Shown one piece after another: positions 7,899 to 15,317 of a stretch of DNA of 64,000 bases (position 1 is the stretch's first letter; every line of letters starts with the position of its first letter). Both the position numbers and the translations under genes were made by a program. This DNA is from Streptomyces sp. P9-A4 (lineage in GTDB: Bacteria > Actinomycetota > Actinomycetes > Streptomycetales > Streptomycetaceae). The DNA lies in assembly GCF_036634195.1 (NCBI RefSeq), contig NZ_JAZIFY010000001.1:558001-622000 (forward strand). The letters run 5' to 3'. The notes under the pieces were generated by a model, which was not told the DNA's origin, searched no databases, and saw nothing but the letters and a program-made list of their open reading frames with translations.

Positions 7899-9209
7899 CT
7901 ACGCGGGCAGCGCGGGGAACACGACCACCGAGCCGTCCTCGTAGCGCGCGATCTCAATCGCCACGTCCGTCGTGCGGCTGTTGACGGTGACGCCCTCGCC
8001 CAGCTTGTGAATCCGGTGTGCCGCGCTCATGAGGCGATCGACTTCACCGGTCGTGAAGACGGGTCGCAAACCGTTCGGGCGGGCCAGCTCAAGTGCCGAC
8101 AGGCGTACCAGGACATCGGCGATGCTCGATTCCCGTTCGTCGAGGCGCTGCTGATCGCGGCTGAGAGCGCGGGTGAAGTTCTCGAACGGATTGCCGGGCT
8201 CGCTCTGGGCGTGGTCGACGGCCTGAAGGACGACCACTCGCCGCATCAGCGCGATGGCCAGGGAAGCGAGTTCGAGGTGGGTGCGGAACATGCCGCCCTG
8301 GTCATCGACGCCGGGGAACGACTTGGTCAACGTACTGAGTTCGACGGCCTCGCCCTCGGACAGTCTGTCAAGTGCGCTCTGCCAGCGGGCAAGGCGGCGG
8401 TCGGTTCTGCTCAGCGCCGTATTGATGGCATGCACCGCCGAGTCGAGTCCCAGCGAGACACCGATCCTGCCCTGGTCGAGCAGAATGGCGGTGGCCTTGT
8501 CGATGGCGTTGCGGCAGGCGTCGAGTTCGCTGAGCTCGTCGTCGAGCTTGTCCTCATGAAGTTGCTCGAGCAGTCCCGTGATGTGTTCGATGGCCTGCTG
8601 GCGCTTGTGGTCGGCGTGCGCGCTCACCCCCACCGCCACGGCCATCAGCACGAGCGGAGCGGCCACGGTGAGCGCGGTGCCGCCGACGGCCGCGGCACCG
8701 GCGGTCACACCGGCCCCGCCGACCGTGCCCGCCGCTGCCGCTCCCCCGACCGGCACGAACCGCGCTTGGGCGGCGATCGTGCCCGTCGAGTTCACGAGCC
8801 CACCGAAGATGCCACCGGCACCCCCCTTGGACACCATCGGGCGAACGAGGCCCTGCCCGAACTGGGCGGCGACCTTCGCCGGAACCACCATGCGATACAG
8901 GCTCTCGCCGGAAGTGGTCGCTCTGGCCACCGTGAGGGAACTTCGCGCCGATTGCGTGACGATCTGGGAGAGGTGCTGCGCCAGGGGACTCACGACGTCG
9001 AGCGGAATGCCGCGGCCTCGGTCGATCTTGTCGGGCAGCGGATGCACCTCAAGTGTGACGATCGGCTCGTCGGCCAGGACGGCCAGCACTCCGCGCAGTT
9101 CAGCCAGACGCTCAGCCGTCATGGACTCGCCCGCGGTCAGCCCTGCCATTCGGACATCAGCGGTTGCCAGCGTCCACACGGGCACAGTCGTCTTGCGGTC
9201 GTCAGTCAT
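7899..9209 (-). CDS. Hypothetical protein with Gly/Ala-rich membrane-like centre
   Basis: 436 residues, no family recognised. The N-terminal third is soluble-looking (TLATADVRMAGLTAGESMTAERLAELRG). Residues about 140-205 are Gly/Ala/Val-rich (GGAGVTAGAAAVGGTALTVAAPLVLMAVAVGV), consistent with one or two membrane segments or a glycine-zipper hairpin. After it come long amphipathic helices (HKRQQAIEHITGLLEQLHEDKLDDELSEL and later RVVVLQAVDHAQ) resembling coiled coils. The layout recalls proteins that insert into membranes through a glycine-rich hairpin, but that is only a resemblance. ATG at 9209 is preceded by a G-rich stretch. The upstream neighbour in transcription is a gene-poor stretch and the downstream one a pseudogene. 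Confidence 0.7.
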   Translation of the reverse strand: MTDDRKTTVPVWTLATADVRMAGLTAGESMTAERLAELRGVLAVLADEPIVTLEVHPLPDKIDRGRGIPLDVVSPLAQHLSQIVTQSARSSLTVARATTSGESLYRMVVPAKVAAQFGQGLVRPMVSKGGAGGIFGGLVNSTGTIAAQARFVPVGGAAAAGTVGGAGVTAGAAAVGGTALTVAAPLVLMAVAVGVSAHADHKRQQAIEHITGLLEQLHEDKLDDELSELDACRNAIDKATAILLDQGRIGVSLGLDSAVHAINTALSRTDRRLARWQSALDRLSEGEAVELSTLTKSFPGVDDQGGMFRTHLELASLAIALMRRVVVLQAVDHAQSEPGNPFENFTRALSRDQQRLDERESSIADVLVRLSALELARPNGLRPVFTTGEVDRLMSAAHRIHKLGEGVTVNSRTTDVAIEIARYEDGSVVVFPALPA

Positions 9210-10130
9210 CGTCCCCCCAGGTTCTCCGCCAGGAGAATACGCCTGACGTCACACACGAACGGCGCATGGTCGCCATCGGCGGATCACACCGCCCCTGGCG
9301 TCCGCCGCCGGACACCGGAGCGTTCCGGAACCGGGTCGACCTCCTCGCATGCCGGCAGCCGAAGTGCTCCCGTCTCCGCGTCTCCACCCACCCGTCCAGC
9401 TCCTCCGAATGCCGCGGCACCCGACTCCCGTGCCGGCCCGACACCAGCCTTTCCCAGGCACTGGTGATCACGGCGTACGACGCGATGCGCAGGGCGACGT
9501 TCCCCGTCGGCCGAACAGGCTCCGTGGAGCCCGGCCCGGCGCGAGGCGTACGCGAACGACCGGGACAGCCCTGACACCCTGACTGCCGTCACTGCGGCTT
9601 CCGACCGCTCCAAGAGGGTCAAGTACTCTGCCGTCGACACCGCCATGCCGACGACTCCAGGCGATGATGCTGGCGGGACAGGAGCCCGTCGAGGTACGGG
9701 CGGCCCGCGTCGTGCTGAAGCGGGACACGGAGGCTCCCACTCGGCGATTTCTACGCGCCGCCGGACCTCGCACCACGGAACCGGGCCTGGTCGCCCGACT
9801 GACGGGTGAACTGCACGACCTGCTCACCTTGCCCCTGAAGGAGGACCGGCTCGTACTCGCCCTCGCCGAACTCGGCATGGAGGTGGCCCCCCTGCCCCCT
9901 ACACCTCCGGCGCCTGGATGAGCGAGCCGGCCGCCCGGCTGCGTGCCTGAGGGGTGTCTTGTGGACAAGGCGGGCGTCCGGGAGGGAAGGGGCGGCCTGC
10001 TGCGGCCGAAGCGGGTCCGGCCGGCGTGGCACGGGCCGGGCCCGGCGCCGCCCCGTGGCGCGGTGGCGGGGCTCGGCCGACGGGGTGAGGATGGCGACGA
10101 CGGGCAGTCCCCCACGAAGGCGGTGCGCGC
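9210..10130. other. Gene-poor interval
   Basis: About 920 bp without a convincing gene. On the minus strand near 9200-9480 a frame reading AVITSAWERLVSGRHGSR and ELDGWVETRRREHFG looks protein-like and may be a decayed gene. A short plus-strand frame at 9664-9921 is listed separately. The remainder, about 9930-10130, is GC-rich spacer before the DUF1254 gene. Confidence 0.5.
9664..9921 (+). CDS. Possible small hypothetical protein or gene remnant
   Basis: 85 codons with high GC at the third position, typical of coding DNA here, and a plausible helical content (LVARLTGELHDLLTLPLKEDRLVLALAELGMEV). It starts ATG-ATG but has no clear ribosome binding site, and I recognise no family. The protein-like sequence does not obviously extend upstream in another frame. 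It could be the tail of a lost gene, given the decayed neighbourhood. Confidence 0.3.
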   Translation: MMLAGQEPVEVRAARVVLKRDTEAPTRRFLRAAGPRTTEPGLVARLTGELHDLLTLPLKEDRLVLALAELGMEVAPLPPTPPAPG

Positions 10131-11468
10131 ATGACGGAAGATCTCGAACAGCTTGCGACCGAGGCGTACGTCTACGGCTTCCCGCTGGTCTTCGACCTCG
10201 AGCAGGTGTCCCGCTTCGTCCAGGACGGGATGTCCGCGCTGCCCGCGGCCCCGTTCAACGTCCTCAGTCACGCCAGCGCGCTGGCCGGGCCCCGGGACAC
10301 CTTCGTCAGCGTCAACAACGACACCGTCTACTCCTTGGCCCAGCTGGATCTCAGCGGAGGGCCGCTGCTGCTGCGGGTGCCGGACACGGCCGGGCGCTAT
10401 TACGTGATGCAGTTCGTCGACGCCTGGACGAACAACTTCGCCTACCTGGGGCGACGGGCCACCGGCACCGGAGCGGGCGCCTTCCTGCTGACCGGACCCG
10501 GCTGGACCGGCGACGTTACCGACGGAATCCGGCAGATTTCCGCCCCGACCTCGGTGGCCACGATCGTGGGCCGCTGGGCCTGCGCGGGGCCCGACGACGT
10601 CGCCGCCGTACGGGCCCTGCAGCAGGCCACGACCCTGGAGCCGTTCGGCGCACCCGGTCCCGTGGACGGTCTGCCCGTGCCGGACGCCGGCGTGGACGAG
10701 GACCTGCGGTTCTTCGAAGAGCTTCGCGTGTGGATGCGGGCCTTCCCTCCGTCGCCCACCGACCTCGCGTACCAGCAGCGCTTCGCACCTCTGGGGCTGC
10801 TCGAACCCTCCACGCCCTACGCCGAGCCCGACGACGCCCTGGCGCGGGCGCTGCGGGCGGGGCTCCAGGCCGGCCGGAGACTTGTGGAAGGCGGACTGAT
10901 GGGCGGAGCGCACGCGCCGGGGACCGGCTGGGAACTCAACATCCACGCCTTCGACTACAACCGCGACTTCTTCGAGGTCGGCACCCTGGACGACCCGCAG
11001 TGGATCATCAAGGACGACGAGGCCGCCCACCTGCAGCGCGCCGGCGCCGCCCGCGCCGGTCTGTGGGGCAACCACGGCTACGAGGCCGCCTACGCCATCG
11101 TCCACAAAGACGGGGACGGACACCCTCTGGACGGCAGGAAGGCGTACACCCTGCGCTTCGACTCTCCGCCCCCGGTGGACGCCTTCTGGTCGCTGACCAT
11201 GTACGACACCCCGGACTACTACCTCGTCGAGAACCCGATCGACCGCTACTCCATCGGCGACCGCACCCCCGGCCTCCACTACGCCGACGACGGCGCCCTG
11301 ACCCTGTACCTCCAGCCCGACCGGCCCGTCACCCCCGAGGCGGCGGCAAACTGGCTGCCTACTCCGTCAGGAGCCTTCCGTCCCATCCTGCGTATGTACC
11401 AGCCGCGGCCCGAAGTCCTCGACGGCACGTACGACCCGCCGCCGATCACCGGCGCTTCCCCTGCCTGA
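10131..11468 (+). CDS. DUF1254/DUF1214 domain protein
   Basis: 445 residues. The N-terminal half shows DUF1254 features: AYVYGFPLVFDL, then FVSVNNDTVYSLAQLDLSGGPLLLRVPDT and RYYVMQFVDAWTNNFAYLGRR. The C-terminal half shows DUF1214: YTLRFDSPPPVDAFWSLTMYD, a LVENPIDRYSIGDRT strand and DGALTLYLQPDRP. The family is widespread, often exported, and its biochemical role is not established; here no signal peptide is visible, so it is probably cytoplasmic. ATG at 10131 lacks a strong ribosome binding site. It is a single gene flanked by decayed DNA on both sides. Confidence 0.85.
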   Translation: MTEDLEQLATEAYVYGFPLVFDLEQVSRFVQDGMSALPAAPFNVLSHASALAGPRDTFVSVNNDTVYSLAQLDLSGGPLLLRVPDTAGRYYVMQFVDAWTNNFAYLGRRATGTGAGAFLLTGPGWTGDVTDGIRQISAPTSVATIVGRWACAGPDDVAAVRALQQATTLEPFGAPGPVDGLPVPDAGVDEDLRFFEELRVWMRAFPPSPTDLAYQQRFAPLGLLEPSTPYAEPDDALARALRAGLQAGRRLVEGGLMGGAHAPGTGWELNIHAFDYNRDFFEVGTLDDPQWIIKDDEAAHLQRAGAARAGLWGNHGYEAAYAIVHKDGDGHPLDGRKAYTLRFDSPPPVDAFWSLTMYDTPDYYLVENPIDRYSIGDRTPGLHYADDGALTLYLQPDRPVTPEAAANWLPTPSGAFRPILRMYQPRPEVLDGTYDPPPITGASPA

Positions 11469-11797
11469 GCCGACTACTAGCCGGTCAGATCCGCTGCTGG
11501 CCACGGCGGACGGACCGCACGAGATGCTGACCCTGTGGTGATTCAGGGCAACCGGGTGCTTCACGTGCGCTATCGGGTGCGCCGTTGACCGATCTGAGCG
11601 GGTACGCGAAGAAGTTCGCTGCGAACGGTGACACGAGATCGGGCCTCCGGCTGCGTCTGCGCATCGCTGTCGCTGGTCGGGCAGCCGACGCCGTTCCGGC
11701 CCAGCACCCCGTCTGCGGCAACTTCAACTCAAGATCACTGGTTGCCGGTTTCCGTCGTATCTTGGCCGACCCCCAGCAGGAGCAAGCCGGTAGACCG

Positions 11798-12010
11798 TCC
11801 ATCGCGACGATCTCCACGGCCTCGCGCCACCGCCTGGGCGCGCTGGATGAGCCAGGCCTTGAACGCGGCCTTGGAGCGGCCCGGGATCATGTCCAGCAGC
11901 CTCGCCGGACCCGTACCGGCGTGAGATCGATGATCACGGTGCCGCACTTGTCCCTGCGGCGGGTGTGGCGCCACACCTGCCCACACCCGGTGCACCGGTA
12001 CCGGCGGATC
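11798..12010 (-). pseudogene. ISL3-family transposase remnant
   Basis: Fragments of the central DDE region of an ISL3 (IS204/IS1001/IS1096/IS1165) transposase occur in order on the minus strand but in shifted frames: WRHTRRRDKCGTVIIDLTPVR, then GTGPARLLDMIPGRSKAAFKAWL, then EIVAMDG. The intact family reads through these blocks continuously, with the Asp of MDG being catalytic. A preceding RYRCTGCGQVW resembles the zinc-ribbon part. The C-terminal half is missing and no terminal inverted repeats are visible, so the element is dead. The rest of 11469-11797 holds no recognisable gene. Confidence 0.75.
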
Positions 12011-12059
12011 GTCACCGGCAGGGTGGCCGGTCGCCGGCCCAGCGGCTCGCGCGCCAGCC

Positions 12060-12185
12060 CCCGAGCCGGTCGCGGACCAGGTGCTCGAACGCGGCTAAGT
12101 GGTCCACGAGCCAGCTCAGGTAGAACAGCCCCTGGTTGATCACACCCGGGTCCGTGCCGCGCTTGTTCTCGACCTCGCGGCATAA
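12060..12185 (-). pseudogene. Fragment of a restriction-nuclease-like/DUF5655-type protein
   Basis: About 42 codons read EVENKRGTDPGVINQG followed by LFYLSWLVDHLAAFEHLVRDRLG. This matches the E-x-K active-site strand and following helices of PD-(D/E)xK nuclease-like proteins found beside DUF5655 domains, where the usual text is EFKRG...QALSYLDWL. The fragment is joined directly to the transposase remnant, with neither start nor end of its own, so it is the debris of an insertion or deletion. Confidence 0.45.
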
Positions 12186-12214
12186 ATCGGAAGTGGGGAC
12201 CTCAAGGTGTCGCT

Positions 12215-13081
12215 TCAGCAAGAAGCGACACCCTCGCGGTCGACAAGATTCCTGGCCGTGAACCCCAGGAGTCTGCGCGCCGCCGAGGTGTCGACCGGGG
12301 CTGCGCGGCCCGGCAGCGGGCCGCGCAGCACGGTGCCGGGGTGGTAGCGGCGCAGCAGTTCCTCCGTCGGGTACGGGACGATGATCTCGGGGGCGCAGAG
12401 GTGCACCGCGTGCGCGCCGCTGCCACGCACGTCCAGCGCGAGCAGTGCCGCTCTCGCCGCGTCGTGGACCTCTAGGTACGTCCACAGGTCCCTGGCGCCG
12501 GCGGCCGGGTCGGCCGTGAGCCGGGCGGCGTGCGCGAGCAGCCGTTCCTCGAAGCCGCCCACGTACGGATAGCGCAGGCACACCACGCTCATGCCGTGCC
12601 GTCGCGCCATCATCCCCGCGGTCAGCTCGTCGACCTGCTTGGACAGGCCGTAGGCGTCGGCGACCTGGGAGTCCATCGCCTCGTCGACCGGAACGTACGG
12701 CGGATGCGGATTCTCGGCCGCCGTCCAGGGCAGACCGGTGACGCCCCACGAGCTCGCCAGTGCCACGTGCCGGATCCCGGCCCGACCGGCCTCCTCCAGC
12801 ACGGTGAAGGTGGTCAGGCTGTTGGCCGTGAAGACCTCACGTGCGCTGTTGCGTTCGGGAGTTGGGATCGCGGCCAGGTGGACGACCGCGTCGGCGCCGT
12901 CGATGGCCGCCTGTACGGTCTTCGGGTCGGCCGCGTCACCGGTGACGACCAGGCGTGCCGCGAGATCACCGGGATCGTCGAGAACCAGAGCGTTCGCCTC
13001 GGTCCCACGCTCGGCGAGCAGTGCGAGGACGGCTCGCCCGATGCGCCCGGCGGCCCCGGTGACCAGCACTCTCCTGACCAT
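12215..13081 (-). CDS. NAD-dependent epimerase/dehydratase (extended SDR)
   Basis: 288 residues. The N-terminal Rossmann motif is VLVTGAAGRIGRAVLALL (GxxGxxG), followed by VTGDAADPKTVQAAIDGADAVVHLAAIPTP. The catalytic pair is YGLSK (YxxxK) with the upstream serine in LASSWGVTG. C-terminal substrate-domain features are WTYLEVHDAARAALLAL and AARRLLGFTAR. Uronate dehydrogenase-like or nucleotide-sugar epimerase activity fits the family. It begins 4 nt after the FAD oxidoreductase stop, and is the last gene of the minus-strand sugar operon, so I infer oxidation of the liberated sugar or uronate. The substrate is not determined. Confidence 0.85.
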   Translation of the reverse strand: MVRRVLVTGAAGRIGRAVLALLAERGTEANALVLDDPGDLAARLVVTGDAADPKTVQAAIDGADAVVHLAAIPTPERNSAREVFTANSLTTFTVLEEAGRAGIRHVALASSWGVTGLPWTAAENPHPPYVPVDEAMDSQVADAYGLSKQVDELTAGMMARRHGMSVVCLRYPYVGGFEERLLAHAARLTADPAAGARDLWTYLEVHDAARAALLALDVRGSGAHAVHLCAPEIIVPYPTEELLRRYHPGTVLRGPLPGRAAPVDTSAARRLLGFTARNLVDREGVASC

Positions 13082-13085
13082 CGCG

Positions 13086-15317
13086 TCACTCCCCCGCCGC
13101 GTAGGCGCGTACGGCGACGAGGTGCGCCGAGTCCGTGCCGTTGGTGGCTTCGACGACGATCCGGATCGCCGATGTGGTGACCGGACCGGCCAGTGCGTGC
13201 GTGACGCGGCGCCGTCGGTTCTGTGCCGCGCGCGCGATCACGCGCCAGGTGCCGTCCGCGTCCCGCGCCTCGACGCGGTAGTCGCACAGGAGGGTGGGGA
13301 GGGTGTCGAAGGGGGTGCGGTGGTGGTGGAGGTTGATCAGGTCCTCGTTGACGTCGTCGTCGGCGATGACCTCGATACGGCCCAGGGTGACCGGTTCGGG
13401 CCAGGTCAGCGAGAGCCAGGGCGAGGGATCGTCCGCCAGGGGTGCGGAGACCCACATGTGCGGTCCCGCGTACGGGCGGGCGTAGCCGTCGACGGCCTTG
13501 GCCGGGGCGTACGCCGCCGTCTCCCCCGCACGGAAGCAGAAGGTACGGCGCAGCAGACCGGCGTCCGTCCACTCGCGCAGCAGCTGTGGGGATTCGTCCT
13601 GGGGACGCAACGGGACACGTGTGAAGCACAGGACGCCGGGGGTCGGCCGGTCGGCGCGGTGCAGGGCGATCGCGTCATTCGCGCGGATGACGAGGAAGGC
13701 GTTGCGCGGGGTGTCCGGGGACCAGTCCAGGCCGGTCTTGAGCCATTGTCGGCGGCCGGCGGCGACCGGCAGGGTGGTGGAGGTGACGAGGCGGCGCGGG
13801 ACGTAGTTCTGGCCGAGTTCGGGGTCGTACAGGTCGATCACGAGCTCGGTCTCGCGGTCGGCGTCGACGAGGAGTTCAAGGCCGGTGAGGTCCGGGTCGA
13901 CGGGGAGAACGAGTCCCGCGTCAGCCGTGAGCGGCCACAGTTCGTCGGAGTCTTCAACTGCCAGGCAGGACAAGGCAGATGATGCGGTTGCGGTTGCCCG
14001 CTGCGCCTGGTCCTCCGGGTCCGTCGAAGCCAGCCCGATGAGCGAGGCGTCCTGACGCAGCAGCACCCGGTGCAGCTCGGGTACGGAAAGTTCGCGCGGC
14101 GCGACCTCCTCGGCAGCGCACAGCGCCGCCGCCGTGCCCGCCGCCTGCCCGATCGTGGCGCAGGTCGCCATGACCCGGGTCGAGCCGAACGCGACATGGC
14201 TGGCGGAGATGTTCCGCCCGGCGAACAGCAGGTTCTCGGTGTTCACCGAGTACAGGCTGCGGTACGGGATGTGGTAGATCCCGTCCGCGTAGAGCTGCCG
14301 GGCCCCCGACTCGGTGGCGTACATACCCTGCGGCGGATGCAGATCGATCGACCAGCCTCCGAAGGCAACCTGGTCGGCGAACTCCGTCTGCCCGAGAATG
14401 TCCCCCTGGTGCAGCACGTAGTCACCGAGAAACCGCCGGTACTCCCGCTTCCCGGGCACCGACCCCACCCACTCCAGCGTCATGTTCGCCGCGTCGAACT
14501 CGCCCGAATTCTTGATGTGGTCCCAGATCCCGTAGATCACCGACCACAGCTCGTCCCGGATCCGCTCGTTGTCGTGCACCGTGTCCAGCTCTCCGCCGAA
14601 CTCGATCCACCAGTACGCACACCCGTTGTCCCCCGCCTTGATGATCCGCCGCTGCGGGATGGAGGTGGTGCTGATGTCCTTGGCGAAGTCCGGGGGCACG
14701 AACTTCACCGGTCGCCCGGCGTCCTTCGTGTAGAAGAGCAGCGTGGAGCCGAGAGTGATGCCGTCGGCCGACTCCGGGGCCCACGCCTCCTCGAATTCGT
14801 TACGCGCCTCCCGGCCGATGCGGTGGTGGGCGCCGGCGAGGTGGCCGATCAGGCCGTCTCCCGTGCAGTCCAGGAAGACGGGGCTCTCGAAGCGGATCCG
14901 GCGCTCGGAGCCCATCATCCAGCCGGTGGCCGAGGTGATCCGCCGCGCGTCGTCCGGGCCCTCGGCCTCGACCTCGCGCACATCGGTGTTGAGGTAGAGC
15001 GTGATGCCGGGCTCGGCACGTACCGCGTCCAGGACCACGGCGTCCCAGTAGTACGGGTTCCCGTCCGGGTTGCGGTACTGGTTCTCCACGAGCAGCTCGC
15101 CCATGATGCCGCCCTCGCGGGCGTTGTGGTTCTTGCCGTGGCCGGTCGCGCCGCATACCCAGACGCGGACCTCGCTGCTCGAATTGCCGCCGAGGACCGG
15201 CCTGTTGTTGATCAGTGCGACGGTCCGACCGAGGCGGGCCGCGGCGATGGCCGCGCAGACCCCGGCCAGGCCGCCGCCGACGACGGTGATGTCGTGCCGT
15301 GCGGTTTCGTTCCTCAT
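13086..15317 (-). CDS. FAD-dependent oxidoreductase with discoidin-like C-terminus
   Basis: 743 residues. The dinucleotide-binding motif DITVVGGGLAGVCAAIAAA opens the protein, and the FAD_oxidored family signatures NRPVLGGNSSSEVRVWV, FLDCTGDGLIGHLAG and LLFAGRNISASHVAFGSTRVMATCATIGQAAGT follow. After about residue 560 a beta-rich tail (YARPYAGPHMWVSAPLADDP, PWLSLTWPEPVTLGRIEVIADD) resembles an F5/8-type carbohydrate-binding domain. ATG at 15317 overlaps the stop of the upstream glycoside hydrolase as ATGA, implying translational coupling. No export signal is visible. In this operon it probably oxidises a sugar or sugar derivative delivered by the ABC transporter; the substrate cannot be named. 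Confidence 0.8.
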   Translation of the reverse strand: MRNETARHDITVVGGGLAGVCAAIAAARLGRTVALINNRPVLGGNSSSEVRVWVCGATGHGKNHNAREGGIMGELLVENQYRNPDGNPYYWDAVVLDAVRAEPGITLYLNTDVREVEAEGPDDARRITSATGWMMGSERRIRFESPVFLDCTGDGLIGHLAGAHHRIGREARNEFEEAWAPESADGITLGSTLLFYTKDAGRPVKFVPPDFAKDISTTSIPQRRIIKAGDNGCAYWWIEFGGELDTVHDNERIRDELWSVIYGIWDHIKNSGEFDAANMTLEWVGSVPGKREYRRFLGDYVLHQGDILGQTEFADQVAFGGWSIDLHPPQGMYATESGARQLYADGIYHIPYRSLYSVNTENLLFAGRNISASHVAFGSTRVMATCATIGQAAGTAAALCAAEEVAPRELSVPELHRVLLRQDASLIGLASTDPEDQAQRATATASSALSCLAVEDSDELWPLTADAGLVLPVDPDLTGLELLVDADRETELVIDLYDPELGQNYVPRRLVTSTTLPVAAGRRQWLKTGLDWSPDTPRNAFLVIRANDAIALHRADRPTPGVLCFTRVPLRPQDESPQLLREWTDAGLLRRTFCFRAGETAAYAPAKAVDGYARPYAGPHMWVSAPLADDPSPWLSLTWPEPVTLGRIEVIADDDVNEDLINLHHHRTPFDTLPTLLCDYRVEARDADGTWRVIARAAQNRRRRVTHALAGPVTTSAIRIVVEATNGTDSAHLVAVRAYAAGE

